A stretch of DNA of 64,000 bases from Paenirhizobium naphthalenivorans (GCF_007992095.1 NZ_BJZP01000004.1:217313-281312); one strand, 5' to 3'. Shown: positions 1-8,451, counted from the first letter of the stretch. The notes: generated from the sequence alone by a model not told the origin. Program-made: numbers and translations.

Positions 1-134
1 AGATCCGGCTCGCCAAGGTTCGCCCAGACGGATGGATCCTGGCGATCGGGCGCTGTGACGATGAGAAAAGCGGCGCCGCCGACCATGCCGAGCACGGCCA
101 AGGCGCCAAGCCCCTTCAGCCATTTCGATGCCAT
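1..134 (-). CDS. Cytochrome c-like protein, N-terminal fragment (runs off the window)
   Basis: Only the first 44 residues are present; the gene continues past base 1. They begin MASKWLKGLGALAVLGMVGG, a lysine-containing n-region followed by a hydrophobic segment up to about residue 27, then TAPDRQDP. That layout is typical of the uncleaved anchor of small membrane-bound c-type cytochromes, which often follow cytochrome c' genes. A clear GGAGG lies five bases before the ATG, which supports the start. The cytochrome c gene upstream on the same strand (239-682) ends 104 bases away, so the two may be cotranscribed. No haem motif lies in the visible part, so the cytochrome assignment rests on context and the look of the N-terminus. 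Confidence 0.5.
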   Translation of the reverse strand, partial: MASKWLKGLGALAVLGMVGGAAFLIVTAPDRQDPSVWANLGEPD

Positions 135-238
135 AACAGCCTCCGATCCTGTTTCCTGCTCCGACGCGGAAAACCGGCGCGCGCCGCGCTTGCTGTCAGG
201 CAAGTCGGCGCCGCACCGGGCAAAGCATGGTGTTCGCC

Positions 239-682
239 TTATTTCTTCAGGCGATAGGCCTTGTGACAGGCGCCGCAGGTCTCGCCGACGGCTTTCATCG
301 TGACGGCAGTGCTTGCCTGGTCGGTCGGCAACTGGGCAAGCTGTGCTTCGGCCGCCGTGGTCAGTGCCGCCGCCTTGGCCTTGAAGCCGTCCATGTCCTC
401 CCAGATCTTCAGCGAAGCCTCGGTGTCCATGCCGAGTTCCGAACCGGCCGGGAACTGGTCGGGGAAGGCCTTGCTGACGTCGACCATGGTGGTGAGCGAG
501 GCTTTGACCACCTCCGCGTCAAACGGCTTTTCTCCCTTGACGATCGCGCCGATGGCGCCCATCGCGCCGCCGACCTTCTTCATCATCTCCTGGCGCACGA
601 CCTGCGGCTCGTCGGCGGCAACAGCAGCGCTCAGGCCCAGTCCGGTGGCAATGGCGGCTGCCATGACAAGTTTCAACTTCAT
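239..682 (-). CDS. Cytochrome c' / c556 (periplasmic)
   Basis: This 147-residue protein has a signal peptide (MKLKLVMAAAIATGLGLSAA, cleavage near AVAA-DE) and a four-helix-bundle cytochrome c' body. The single haem-binding site CGACH sits at the extreme C-terminus (ETCGACHKAYRLKK), as is usual for cytochromes c' and c556. Such proteins bind haem in the periplasm and act in NO binding or electron transfer. The start was chosen at the Met that begins the signal peptide; upstream in-frame sequence does not look like protein. It is followed by a probable membrane cytochrome c. A weak inverted repeat CCATTG-N2-CAATGG lies at 800-813, upstream of the gene, without a clear role. Confidence 0.9.
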   Translation of the reverse strand: MKLKLVMAAAIATGLGLSAAVAADEPQVVRQEMMKKVGGAMGAIGAIVKGEKPFDAEVVKASLTTMVDVSKAFPDQFPAGSELGMDTEASLKIWEDMDGFKAKAAALTTAAEAQLAQLPTDQASTAVTMKAVGETCGACHKAYRLKK

Positions 683-954
683 CGGGTCTCTCCAGTTTCG
701 CGAGCCGGCCGAGCCGGCGGCTTCAGGGGCAAAAATGCGCCAGACGATGTTTGCAGAATCGCATGGCAGGAATGAAGTCACATTCCGGTGAATTGCGCTC
801 CATTGCTCAATGGTCTGATAAATTTCAGGATTTTTCTCGTCGGGCCACTTTAGCGACCGCAGGCCCGTCCTGTCAAAGGGGAGGGGCTGCGCGCGGGCAG
901 CCGCCTGCGTGCGCTCTGGGCCGCTGGCTGGACGAATTGCGCCGCCGCGTCGGG

Positions 955-1803
955 CTAGAGTGGCATGGTACGGCTTTGCTCACGGCCGAAGCCGGTGAGC
1001 TCGATGCGGTCGGGATAGACGGCGACGATGGAAAAGGCGTTCTCGTCCGGCGTATCGACCATGCCCTTGACGTTGACGAAATGGGTGCCGCTAAGCAGGC
1101 CGTAATTGCCGACGTGGTTATGGCCGCAGAAATAGCCGATCGCGGCGGGCGAACCGGCGATCAGCGCCGAGACCTCTTCCGCGCCCCAGAGATTGTGGTC
1201 GCTTTGCGGAAAGAGCGGATAGTGCCCCATGACGATCGCCCGCTCGCCGGCCTGTTCGGCCGCCTTGAGCCGTTCGCCAAGCCAGTCGACCTGGGCCTCG
1301 CCCATGCCGGCATTCCAGCTCTGCGCATTGACCGCGCCCGCCGCGGTCAGCGCCGCCAGGCGCTCGGCCGCCTCCACCCGACGCGGATCGTCGAGCGGCG
1401 GGGCAAACAGCGAGACCTCATTGCCGTCGGTCAGGATCAGTCGCACGCCGTTCAAGGCGAAGTCATGGTAAGGCGCGGGCATGCCGAGCTTGTCGTGCAC
1501 CTCGGTCAGCCGGTCGGCCGCGACGGCGAAGTCGTGATTGCCGGGCAGGAAGTGATGCGCGTGGCGCAGCTTTGCGTAAAGCGGCAGTACCCGGTCGAAA
1601 TTGTCCCAGTCGCGGTCGATGACGTCGCCGAGCGTCACGACGAAGTCGAGCGTCTCGCCGTTGAAATGATCGATCGCCGCTTCGAGCTTGCCGAGGCTTT
1701 GGCCGTAGTGCCGATTGAGCCGTGTATTGGGCTCGATCGGCGCATATTGCGGGTCGGCGATCAGGCCGAAGCGGAGGAGGGGGAAGGAATTTTCTACGGG
1801 CAT
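955..1803 (-). CDS. Calcineurin-like metallophosphoesterase, ADP-ribose/CDP-alcohol diphosphatase-like
   Basis: The 282-residue protein has the full set of metallophosphoesterase motifs: LIADPQY near the N-terminus, GDVID around residue 60, GNHD near 90, GHYP near 185 and GHNH near 225. The N-terminal run (LIADPQYAPIEPNTRLNRHYGQSL) resembles the Mn-dependent ADP-ribose / CDP-choline diphosphatases (ADPRM family) more than other branches, so hydrolysis of a nucleotide diphosphate compound in the cytosol is the likely activity. There is no signal peptide. The gene stands alone, and its ribosome binding site is weak. The substrate is inferred from family resemblance only. Confidence 0.8.
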   Translation of the reverse strand: MPVENSFPLLRFGLIADPQYAPIEPNTRLNRHYGQSLGKLEAAIDHFNGETLDFVVTLGDVIDRDWDNFDRVLPLYAKLRHAHHFLPGNHDFAVAADRLTEVHDKLGMPAPYHDFALNGVRLILTDGNEVSLFAPPLDDPRRVEAAERLAALTAAGAVNAQSWNAGMGEAQVDWLGERLKAAEQAGERAIVMGHYPLFPQSDHNLWGAEEVSALIAGSPAAIGYFCGHNHVGNYGLLSGTHFVNVKGMVDTPDENAFSIVAVYPDRIELTGFGREQSRTMPL

Positions 1804-2168
1804 TTTCGATATGTCATGAAAGGGATGCGCCGGACATAGGCGCGGCCCATGACAGTTGTGTGACGGTTGCCGTCTGTCGTTCGTCGCCCCTTGAGGTCGG
1901 CAAGGAAGGGGTGGTGGGTGGAAACGGCTGGGCCGGCGGCTCCTCGCGTCTCGGCGGCGACGGGGCTGCCGTTGCCATCAAACGGACCGTCTCCGACGAC
2001 GGGTGCGTTCACTTCGGATCGACGGTCTGCGAGCGGCCGACATGTCTACAACGAAAAACTCCCCCAAAGGACGAACCTATCTGCCCGGAGGTATCCGTCC
2101 AGATAGGTTCGTCTCCGGGGGAGGCGGGGGGAGCCTGTGTCGCGCCCGAAGGCGCGAAAGACCATTGA
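1804..2168. other. Intergenic region between phosphoesterase and sqr
   Basis: This stretch holds no convincing gene on either strand. Its one clear element is the large hairpin described separately at 2054-2123, which ends sqr transcription. The part next to the phosphoesterase start presumably carries its promoter, but I could not pick out confident -35/-10 boxes. Confidence 0.5.
2054..2123 (-). terminator. Rho-independent terminator of sqr
   Basis: A perfect 14-bp inverted repeat (2070-2083 with 2100-2113, 16-base loop) is extended by an outer 7-bp arm (2059-2065 with 2117-2123) across a small internal bulge. On the minus strand it is followed directly by a run of five T (complement of 2054-2058). 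It begins about 45 bases after the sqr stop codon in the reading direction of sqr. Confidence 0.8.
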
Positions 2169-3455
2169 TCAGTCGTCGAACTTGACGGCCTTGAGCTTGT
2201 CGATGCCGAGCACCTGCAGCGCCAGCTTCTCGTAGAAGGGCTCAGCCTTGCCGCTCTTGATCTTGTGCAGGAAGTACTTCTCGAAACCGATCTTGGCGGC
2301 GTGAACCCACTTGCCCTCGGACGCCCAGTTGACGTTTCGCGGCGGGATCTGCGGCTGGGCCACGAAGGCGATGCCCCCGTCACCGAAGTCGGCGAGGCAA
2401 ACCGCGTTCCAAGTGCCCTGGGCGTTGGGATTTTCGCCCTTGACGAGGCGGGCGATATTCTGGGCCGTCGCCGTCGCCATGCTCTCGATCATGAAACCGG
2501 TCTTCGGCACACCCACGGGCACCGGCGTCTTGCCGGTCGGCGGAATGGCAATGCAGACACCGATGGCGAAGATATTCGGATATTTGCTGTTCTGCTGGTG
2601 CTTGTCGACCAGGATGAAGCCGCGCGGATTGGTTAGACCCTCGATATCGCGCACCGCCTCGACGCCGCGGAAAGCCGGCAGCATCATCGTGTAGTTGGAG
2701 GGAACCTCATGGATGGCCTTGGTCGAGCCGTCCTCGTTGACCTCCTCGACCGTCACCTTGTCGGCCTCGAACTTCTGCACCTTGGAATTGGTGATCCATT
2801 TGATGTGCTTGGAGCGCATGGCGCTCTCGAGCAGGCCCTTGGTATCGCCGACGCCGTCGAGGCCGAGGTGGCCGATATAGGGCTCGGAGGTGACGAAGGT
2901 CATCGGCACCTTGTCGCGCACCTTGGCATCGCGCAGCGCCTTTTCCAGGATGAAGGCGAATTCATAGGCCGGACCGTAGCAGGATGCACCCTGTACCGCG
3001 CCGATCACCACCGGTCCAGGATTGGCCACGAGCTTCTTGAACGCGTCCTGTGCCGAGAGCGCATGGTCGATGTGGCAGACCGAATGGGTATTGGCTTCAG
3101 GTCCGAAGCCTTCGATCTCGTCGAAGGCGAGTTCCGGACCGGTGGCGATGACGAGATAATCGTAATCGACGAAGGACCCGTCGGTGAGCTCTATGCGATT
3201 GTCCGAGGCGTGCAGCCGCTTGGCGCCCTGCGGGTAAAGCCCGATGTCGCGCTTCTTGCAGGCCGGTTCGAGATCGACCTCGATGCTTTCGCGATCACGC
3301 CAACCGACGGCGACCCAAGGGTTCGACGGGACGAAGGAATATTTCGAGCCCTTGTTGATGATACTGACCTTGTCGCTCGGCGACAAATTGTCTCTCAACT
3401 CGTAGGCCATGATCGTGCCGCCGAGACCGGCACCGAGAATGACGATATGCGCCAT
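2169..3455 (-). CDS. sqr: Sulfide:quinone oxidoreductase
   Basis: The 428-residue flavoprotein starts with the dinucleotide-binding motif VILGAGLGG and carries the SQR signatures PGPVVIGAVQGASCYGPAYEF-type core (only partly quoted) around residue 150, and IGVCIAIPP near 300. Three cysteines at about 127, 159 and 301 match the redox-active set that SQRs use to oxidise sulfide to polysulfide while reducing quinone at the inner membrane; the C-terminus is helical and amphipathic. The start at MAHIV has GGAGG ten bases upstream, so the in-frame sequence further upstream was rejected. A perfect FNR/FixK box and a 14-bp palindrome lie upstream (see those entries), and a strong terminator follows. 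Flavocytochrome c sulfide dehydrogenase is a less likely alternative, since there is no signal peptide. Confidence 0.9.
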   Translation of the reverse strand: MAHIVILGAGLGGTIMAYELRDNLSPSDKVSIINKGSKYSFVPSNPWVAVGWRDRESIEVDLEPACKKRDIGLYPQGAKRLHASDNRIELTDGSFVDYDYLVIATGPELAFDEIEGFGPEANTHSVCHIDHALSAQDAFKKLVANPGPVVIGAVQGASCYGPAYEFAFILEKALRDAKVRDKVPMTFVTSEPYIGHLGLDGVGDTKGLLESAMRSKHIKWITNSKVQKFEADKVTVEEVNEDGSTKAIHEVPSNYTMMLPAFRGVEAVRDIEGLTNPRGFILVDKHQQNSKYPNIFAIGVCIAIPPTGKTPVPVGVPKTGFMIESMATATAQNIARLVKGENPNAQGTWNAVCLADFGDGGIAFVAQPQIPPRNVNWASEGKWVHAAKIGFEKYFLHKIKSGKAEPFYEKLALQVLGIDKLKAVKFDD

Positions 3456-3500
3456 GAAGCAACCTCCCATTTTGCTGCAAAATATATGAGATGTAGTATG

Positions 3501-3514
3501 TACGAAGCTTCGTA
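3501..3514. promoter_or_regulatory. 14-bp perfect palindrome in the sqr promoter (candidate operator)
   Basis: TACGAAGCTTCGTA is its own reverse complement. It lies between the FNR box (3523-3536) and a -10-like CATACT (minus strand, 3500-3495), so a bound protein would overlap the core promoter and could repress it. The binding protein is unknown; a sulfide-responsive repressor would be a reasonable guess. Confidence 0.5.
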
Positions 3515-3522
3515 GATGTAAT

Positions 3523-3536
3523 TTGATTTTTATCAA
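3523..3536 (-). promoter_or_regulatory. FNR/FixK box upstream of sqr
   Basis: TTGAT-TTTT-ATCAA is a perfect match to the FNR/FixK consensus TTGAT-N4-ATCAA. With a start site 41.5 bases downstream of the box centre, a -10-like CATACT falls at the right position (3500-3495 on the minus strand), the class II activator layout. This predicts induction of sqr at low oxygen. Confidence 0.8.
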
Positions 3537-3603
3537 GCGATGCAAAAAATATTATACGCCCTTTCGATTGCGGAGAATAGGACGGTTCGTCGTGTGGTGG
3601 AGA

Positions 3604-4737
3604 TTAGCCCGGCAGCTTGGGTTGGGCTGGCCCGCGCGGCATAACCTCGCCGGCGATGGTCATGGCGATCAGTGACAGCGGCACGGCGAGCACCGCCCCG
3701 ATCGCCCCCCACATCCAGGTCCAGAAAACAATGGCGACGAAGACCGTGAAGGGGTTGATCTCCAGCCGTCGCCCCATCACCGCCGGCGTGACCAGGTTCT
3801 CCATGACCGCATGCACGACAAAGAAAGCCAGCGCCGGCGCGAGCGCCTGCATCAGGCCGTCATGGGTCAACAATCCGGCGATCGCCAGCGCCAGCGTCAT
3901 CAGAGTGATTCCGAGATAGGGCAAAAAGCTCGACAGGAAGGCGAACAGGCCCCAAAGCCCCGGCATTTGCAGCCCGCCGCCCCAGGCGATCACCGTCATC
4001 AGCACGCCGACCATCGCATAGAGCAGGGTCGCGGTGGCGAAGTAGAAGCCAAGCGCCTGCTCGATCGCGTTGATGATGCGAATGGCGGCAAGGCGGCGGG
4101 CGCGATCGTTGAAGGCGACGATCAGCGCGCGGCGCAGCGCCAGCCGGCTGCCAAGGAAGAAGACCAGCGCTCCGAAGAAGATCAGGCCCTGCAAAAGCGC
4201 CGGCGTCACGCGGGTGGCAAGAGTCGAAAGCACCGTGCCGGTGTGCTCGATCAGCGCCTCCGGCGTGACCGGGCCTGAGCGGAAGGTCGTGGCGGTTACG
4301 TGCAGCCATCTGAACCGCTCAAGAAAGGGACGAACCCGCTCTATGGTGTGTTCCGCCATTGCCGGCGCCTCGCCCGCCAGGTCAACGAGCGGTGTTGCCA
4401 GCGTATTGGCGATGAAAAACAGCATAAGGGCGAAAAGCGACGACAGGATCACCGCAGTGGCCATGGGCGGAATGCCAAGCGCGCCGAGACGGTCGGCGGC
4501 GACCCCGAGGATCAGTCCGACGACGATCGCCAACGTGATCGGCATCAGTATGCTCGCGGCGAAATAGACCGCGGAGACGGCCAGGATCAGGAAAATTCCG
4601 ATCACCGCCCAGATCAGCGCCAGATCAAGTGCGGTCTTGCGGACCTGCACCCGATAGGGCGAGCGCCGCTGCTTCTGTTTCAGAGCACGCTCCATCCCCT
4701 CGCGGTTGATCCCCGATCCGTTCGCCCTCTCGTTCAT
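3604..4737 (-). CDS. AI-2E family transporter (PerM-type membrane protein)
   Basis: The 377-residue protein starts MNERANGSGINREGM and has the layout of the AI-2E exporter (PerM/TqsA) family: two or three N-terminal membrane segments (about 40-105), a soluble stretch containing a long amphipathic region (about 110-180), then five membrane segments to near the C-terminus. The conserved family pieces FLPYLG and LVTPAVMGRRLEINPFTVF are visible. Members export small molecules or ions across the inner membrane, and the substrate cannot be told here. The reading frame stays open far upstream (to about 6012), but that part lies opposite the deacetylase gene and is not coding. The start codon is a moderate choice because the ribosome binding site is weak. 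Confidence 0.85.
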   Translation of the reverse strand: MNERANGSGINREGMERALKQKQRRSPYRVQVRKTALDLALIWAVIGIFLILAVSAVYFAASILMPITLAIVVGLILGVAADRLGALGIPPMATAVILSSLFALMLFFIANTLATPLVDLAGEAPAMAEHTIERVRPFLERFRWLHVTATTFRSGPVTPEALIEHTGTVLSTLATRVTPALLQGLIFFGALVFFLGSRLALRRALIVAFNDRARRLAAIRIINAIEQALGFYFATATLLYAMVGVLMTVIAWGGGLQMPGLWGLFAFLSSFLPYLGITLMTLALAIAGLLTHDGLMQALAPALAFFVVHAVMENLVTPAVMGRRLEINPFTVFVAIVFWTWMWGAIGAVLAVPLSLIAMTIAGEVMPRGPAQPKLPG

Positions 4738-4956
4738 TTCGATATTCCCCGATGCACCTGCCGCACAACGCGGAAGCGGGTCGAGTGTTCCATCGGGGCG
4801 GGGAATGCGGCGCGGCGACAGTGGAGGCCTCGGCCGTAGCGCTAAGGCGACGATTCCTTGCGCGACTTTGCTGCGCCGCCATAATTTTGGCGCCTGGCAC
4901 GCTAAGTTCTGGATCTGGCCATTGCCTGTCTTTTCCTGTTTTGCGGTATCCTTTTC

Positions 4957-5793
4957 ATGCGCCTGTCCCGTCGCGCCTTCTGTGCCTGTTTCCTGTGCGG
5001 CCTTGCCGCCCCGCGTGCGTTCGCAACCAGTCCGACCGGGGCGTCCGGCCAGCCGGCACCGTCCGCAACGGTTCCCCCGGCCACGACCGCGCCGCCTCTT
5101 GCGCCGTTCAAGCCCGGCTCGCTCAAGGAGCCGCGCCTCCATGTCGAAAAGGGCGGGCAGTCGGCTCCCAGAGTGGCGCTGACCCTCGACGCCTGCTCCG
5201 GCCAGACCGACCGACGCATTCTCGACGTGCTGATGGCAGAGGAAATCCCCGCGACGATTTTCGTCACCGGCCGCTGGATCCGCCGGAATGCCGAGGCGCT
5301 GGCCCTGATGGCTGGCCGGCCGGACCTGTTCGAGATCGAGAATCACGGCCTCAACCACGTGCCGGCGATCGACCGGCCGGGCAGCGTCTACGGCATCGAG
5401 ACCGCCGGCTCGACGCAGGCGGTGGTGCGCGAGGTGGAGGAGGGCGCCAAATGGATCACCGGGGCGGGGCTTGCGCCGCCGCGCTGGTTTCGCGGCGCGA
5501 CCGCCCTCTATACGGCTTCGTCGATGGCGACGATCGAGGCCTTGGGATACCGCATCGCCGGTTATTCGCTGAACGCCGACGACGGCGCCTCGGTTGCCGC
5601 CAGAACGGCATTGCGCCGCATCGCCGCCGCCCATGACGGCGACGTCATCATCGCCCACGTCAACCAGCCCAGCCGCCCCGCCGGCGCGGGCGTCGCGGAA
5701 GGCCTGGCGGTGCTGAAGAAACGCGGCGCCGTTTTCGTCAAACTCGGCGATCTGAGCGAGCCGCAACTCGCGGCGGTGGCCAAGGACGGTTGA
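4957..5793 (+). CDS. Exported polysaccharide deacetylase family protein (NodB fold)
   Basis: The 278-residue protein begins with a short basic stretch and hydrophobic signal sequence (MRLSRRAFCACFLCGLAAP). A Pro/Thr-rich linker follows to about residue 45. The NodB-type domain shows LTLDACSG (metal/catalytic Asp), ATIFVTG, and ENHGLNH carrying the HxxxH metal ligands. The usual second Asp of the TFDD motif is replaced by Ala (LDAC), a variant seen in some exported deacetylases. It would remove acetyl groups from an envelope polysaccharide or peptidoglycan in the periplasm. It is divergent from the AI-2E transporter, and the two share the 4738-4956 promoter region. Confidence 0.8.
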   Translation: MRLSRRAFCACFLCGLAAPRAFATSPTGASGQPAPSATVPPATTAPPLAPFKPGSLKEPRLHVEKGGQSAPRVALTLDACSGQTDRRILDVLMAEEIPATIFVTGRWIRRNAEALALMAGRPDLFEIENHGLNHVPAIDRPGSVYGIETAGSTQAVVREVEEGAKWITGAGLAPPRWFRGATALYTASSMATIEALGYRIAGYSLNADDGASVAARTALRRIAAAHDGDVIIAHVNQPSRPAGAGVAEGLAVLKKRGAVFVKLGDLSEPQLAAVAKDG

Positions 5794-5931
5794 AGGAGAG
5801 GGAGAAGGGCTTGCGGCCCGAACGGACGGTGGTGGTTGTGCCCTTGTCATCGTATGATGGGGTCTGACAAACCGGTGGGGCAAACGTCCCCTGTGCTCAA
5901 CGAGCGCACCACGCCTGAACGGAGTTCGAGA

Positions 5932-6414
5932 TTGAGCGTCGCCTTCACCAAGGAAGAGAGTTCCGAAACCGCTGCGGAAACCCTGCTGCCTGACCGTCCT
6001 GTTTCCTCCCACCCGAACCTGGTCACGGCGGCGGGATTGGAGGCTCTGGAACGGCTGCTCCAGCAGGCGCGCGCGGCCTATGACGCAACGAGCACGATCG
6101 AGGACGTCAACGAGCGGCGCCGGCAGGCGGCAACCCCCTTGCGTGACCTGCGCTACTATGCGGCAAGGGTGCGCACGGCCCAGGTGGTTTCTGCGCCGAC
6201 GTCGAGCGACACGGTCGCTTTTGGCAGCACGGTGACTTTCAGCCGCGACGACGGGCGCGTGCAGACCTATCGCATTGTCGGAGAGGACGAGGCGGATCCC
6301 AAGGCCGGGTCAATCTCCTACGTCTCGCCGGTGGCGCACTTGCTGATGGGCAAGGCGGTCGGTGATGTGCTGGAAGTCGCCGGTCGGGAGTTAGAGATCA
6401 CCGCCATCGCGTGA
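5932..6414 (+). CDS. GreA/GreB family transcription elongation factor
   Basis: The 160-residue protein has the coiled-coil N-terminal region (LEALERLLQQARAAY up to about residue 95) and a C-terminal FKBP-like Gre domain with the typical pieces VAFGSTVTF, YRIVGEDEADP, ISYVSPVA and LLMGKAVGD. Gre factors bind RNA polymerase and rescue backtracked complexes by RNA cleavage. I chose the TTG at 5932 because GGAG lies seven bases upstream and because the resulting MSVAFTKEESSE matches what I recall of rhizobial homologues. An ATG at 5854 would add 26 residues. It is a second Gre-like factor rather than the canonical GreA, judged by its atypical N-terminal extension. Confidence 0.8.
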   Translation: MSVAFTKEESSETAAETLLPDRPVSSHPNLVTAAGLEALERLLQQARAAYDATSTIEDVNERRRQAATPLRDLRYYAARVRTAQVVSAPTSSDTVAFGSTVTFSRDDGRVQTYRIVGEDEADPKAGSISYVSPVAHLLMGKAVGDVLEVAGRELEITAIA

Positions 6415-6456
6415 GATCCCGTCGCTCCCCGGCGACATCCCCTTGTCACCGCTGCC

Positions 6457-7449
6457 TCAGGCCGCGGCGCCAAGCGTCAGCCCGATGCCCCACGGATCCT
6501 TGAGCGTATGGCCCTCGGCCGTGCGCGTGACCGGGATTTCCAGGCTCTCCAGCGTCGCCAGCGCCGTGTCGAGGGCGGCCTTGTCGTTGAAGGTCAGCGA
6601 ATAGCCGGACAGGCCGGTCATCGCGCCGTCGCGGGCGGTGGCGCCGCGGCTGTTCCAGATATTGGCGGCGATATGATGGTGATAGGTGCCGGCGCCGAAG
6701 AAGCTCGCGCCGGGATAGCTCGCCATCTTCTTCAGCCCCAGAACGCCCTCGTAGAAGCGGTCGGCCTCCGGGATGTTGCCGACCTGCAAGTGCATATGGC
6801 CGATCGCCGAGCGGTCGGTCATGCCGCCCCAGGCGGTCTTCGACGCTTGGTCGTAGAGCCCCTGCAGGTCAAGCGCCAGGGTCGCCATCTCCACCGTGCC
6901 GTCGGCGTGGAAGTCCCATTCGTCCGGGGACCGGTCGCGGTAGACCTCGATGCCGTTGCCCTCCGGGTCGGATAGATAGATCGCCTCGGAGACCAGATGG
7001 TCGGAGGCGCCGTCGAGCCGCACGCCCTGATGAACGGCATGGGCCAGCCAATGGCCAAGCTCGGCGCGGTCCGGCAGCAGGAAGGCGGTGTGGAACAGGC
7101 CGGCGGCGTTGCGCGGCGCGCGGCGTGTGTCGGCGCGGGTGGTCAGCGTCAGCAGCGGCCGCTCGCCGGCGCCCAGCACCGTGCCGCTCATGCCCTGTTC
7201 GAGCACCTTCAGCCCGAGCATGGTCTGGTAAAACTGCCGCACGCCATCGAGGTCGGAAACGACGAGATGCGCCGCGCCGACATGGACGGGTCGGGTCAGA
7301 GCGAAGCTCTGGTCGGCAGCATTCTGGCCGATAGCATTCTGGCCTGTGGTATCCATTGCGTTGTCTCCTGTGTCCGCCCGCGATGAAATCGGTACGGCCG
7401 CGAGGCCGGCGCCAAGCGCGAGCATCGTGCGGCGGGTGATCTGGCTCAT
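6457..7449 (-). CDS. VOC family (glyoxalase/bleomycin resistance/dioxygenase) protein with Tat signal
   Basis: The 330-residue protein contains two VOC modules. One is at about 55-170, with HLVVSDLDGVRQFY, FHTAFLLP and PEGNGIEVYRD. The other is at about 215-325, with IGHMHLQVGNIPEADRFYEGVLGL and FFGAGTYHHHI. This arrangement fits catechol-2,3-dioxygenase-like (CatE) proteins, with metal ligands from the His and Glu residues of these motifs. The N-terminus MSQITRRTMLALGAG carries a twin-arginine motif followed by a hydrophobic stretch, which predicts Tat export of a folded metalloprotein; that is uncommon for this family. An internal Met at residue 32 would give a cytosolic form. It is divergent from the FNR-boxed usp gene. 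Confidence 0.8.
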   Translation of the reverse strand: MSQITRRTMLALGAGLAAVPISSRADTGDNAMDTTGQNAIGQNAADQSFALTRPVHVGAAHLVVSDLDGVRQFYQTMLGLKVLEQGMSGTVLGAGERPLLTLTTRADTRRAPRNAAGLFHTAFLLPDRAELGHWLAHAVHQGVRLDGASDHLVSEAIYLSDPEGNGIEVYRDRSPDEWDFHADGTVEMATLALDLQGLYDQASKTAWGGMTDRSAIGHMHLQVGNIPEADRFYEGVLGLKKMASYPGASFFGAGTYHHHIAANIWNSRGATARDGAMTGLSGYSLTFNDKAALDTALATLESLEIPVTRTAEGHTLKDPWGIGLTLGAAA

Positions 7450-7571
7450 CGGAGCGGTCCTTGTGGTTTGTCGTCTGTTGGATAAGAATATGCGGTGTTC
7501 TTATCGTTCACGAAAGATTGCATTTCGGAGATTTATCGTTCGTCATTTGTTGACGGGCGGGACGGTAAAAA

Positions 7572-7585
7572 TTGATCCTGATCAA
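7572..7585 (+). promoter_or_regulatory. FNR/FixK box upstream of the usp-dksA pair
   Basis: TTGAT-CCTG-ATCAA matches the FNR/FixK consensus perfectly. A -10-like GATTGT at 7608-7613 lies where a class II activated promoter would place it. It points at the universal stress protein gene starting at 7666. Confidence 0.8.
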
Positions 7586-7665
7586 TGCGGGACTCTCGCC
7601 GACGATTGATTGTGGGTGCATAAAGAGGGAGGCGAGCCGGGACGGGTCGCCACAAGGAGATGACA

Positions 7666-8076
7666 ATGTACAAGAAAATCGTGGTTCCGGTTGATTGCGG
7701 CGCGCTCGAAAAGGGTGAGAAGATCCTGCGCAAGGCGGCCAGCCTGCTCGACGCCGGCGGCGAGATTATCCTGATGACCGTGATCGAGGATATGCCGGGC
7801 TATATCACCATCGAACTGCCGGTCGATGCCGTCGAGGGCGCGATCAAGGACGGCAAGGCCAAGCTCGTCGAGCTGAAGGAAAAGACCGGCATCGCCGCCC
7901 GCGTCGAGTTGCGCACCGGCGCACCGGCCCGCGAGATCCTGGCCGCCGCCAATGAGCACGGCGCCGACCTCATCCTGGTCGCCTCGCATATCCCGGATCT
8001 CGGCAATTACCTGATCGGCGCCACCGCCGACCGTGTCGTGCGCCATGCCAAGTGCTCGGTCCTGGTCGACCGCTGA
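7666..8076 (+). CDS. Universal stress protein (UspA fold)
   Basis: The 136-residue protein starts KKIVVPVD and ends with the nucleotide-binding signature G(A)TADRVVRHAKCSVLVDR, the complete single-domain UspA layout. The motif GATADRVV corresponds to the ATP-binding GxxGS-type loop of the family but lacks the serine. AAGGAG six bases upstream favours this ATG over the one two codons earlier. It is followed 54 bases later by a DksA/TraR-type protein, and then a terminator. The FNR/FixK box upstream suggests induction at low oxygen, a common trait of usp genes in alphaproteobacteria. Confidence 0.9.
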   Translation: MYKKIVVPVDCGALEKGEKILRKAASLLDAGGEIILMTVIEDMPGYITIELPVDAVEGAIKDGKAKLVELKEKTGIAARVELRTGAPAREILAAANEHGADLILVASHIPDLGNYLIGATADRVVRHAKCSVLVDR

Positions 8077-8130
8077 AGCGGTGCCGGAGACGGTACGCAA
8101 TCTGAACAACAAGAACGAGGAAACACCCGG

Positions 8131-8451
8131 ATGAACACGGAAAAATACGAGCAGATCCTGAAGGACCGCCAGCGCGAGATTTTCGCCCGGCTGCACAAGA
8201 TCGACACCGACCTCGGCAATCCGCGCGACAAGGACAGCGAGGAACAGGCGACCGAAGCGGAAAACGACGAAGTGCTGGAGGAATTCGGCCAGGTCGGCGA
8301 GAAGGAGCTGAAGGCGATCGACGCGGCCCTGGAGCGCATCTCCATGGGTACCTTCGGCATTTGCGCCAAATGCGGCCAGCCGATCGCCGAGGCGCGCCTT
8401 GATGCCGTGCCCTCCGCGGCGCTGTGCCAGGAATGCGCGGCGGGCGAGTGA
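8131..8451 (+). CDS. DksA/TraR C4-type zinc finger protein
   Basis: The 106-residue protein has an acidic coiled-coil N-terminal part (to about residue 70) and a C-terminal four-cysteine zinc finger: CAKCGQPI followed by CQEC. DksA-like proteins bind RNA polymerase through the secondary channel and tune transcription with ppGpp. The coiled-coil contains EEQATEAENDEVLEE, which fits the acidic tip region of short TraR/DksA2-type members. It lies in the usp transcript under the FNR-type promoter and ends just before a strong terminator. Confidence 0.88.
   Translation: MNTEKYEQILKDRQREIFARLHKIDTDLGNPRDKDSEEQATEAENDEVLEEFGQVGEKELKAIDAALERISMGTFGICAKCGQPIAEARLDAVPSAALCQECAAGE

Noticed and set aside
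800..813. CCATTG-N2-CAATGG inverted repeat upstream of the cytochrome c' gene
   Set aside because: The arms are short, the spacing does not fit FNR, NNR or other known sites, and no promoter elements line up with it, so it is not called as an operator.
4738..6012. Long minus-strand extension of the AI-2E transporter frame, about 425 residues
   Set aside because: It lies opposite the polysaccharide deacetylase gene, is rich in Arg, Gly and Ala with no recognisable domain, and open antisense frames are common in high-GC DNA.
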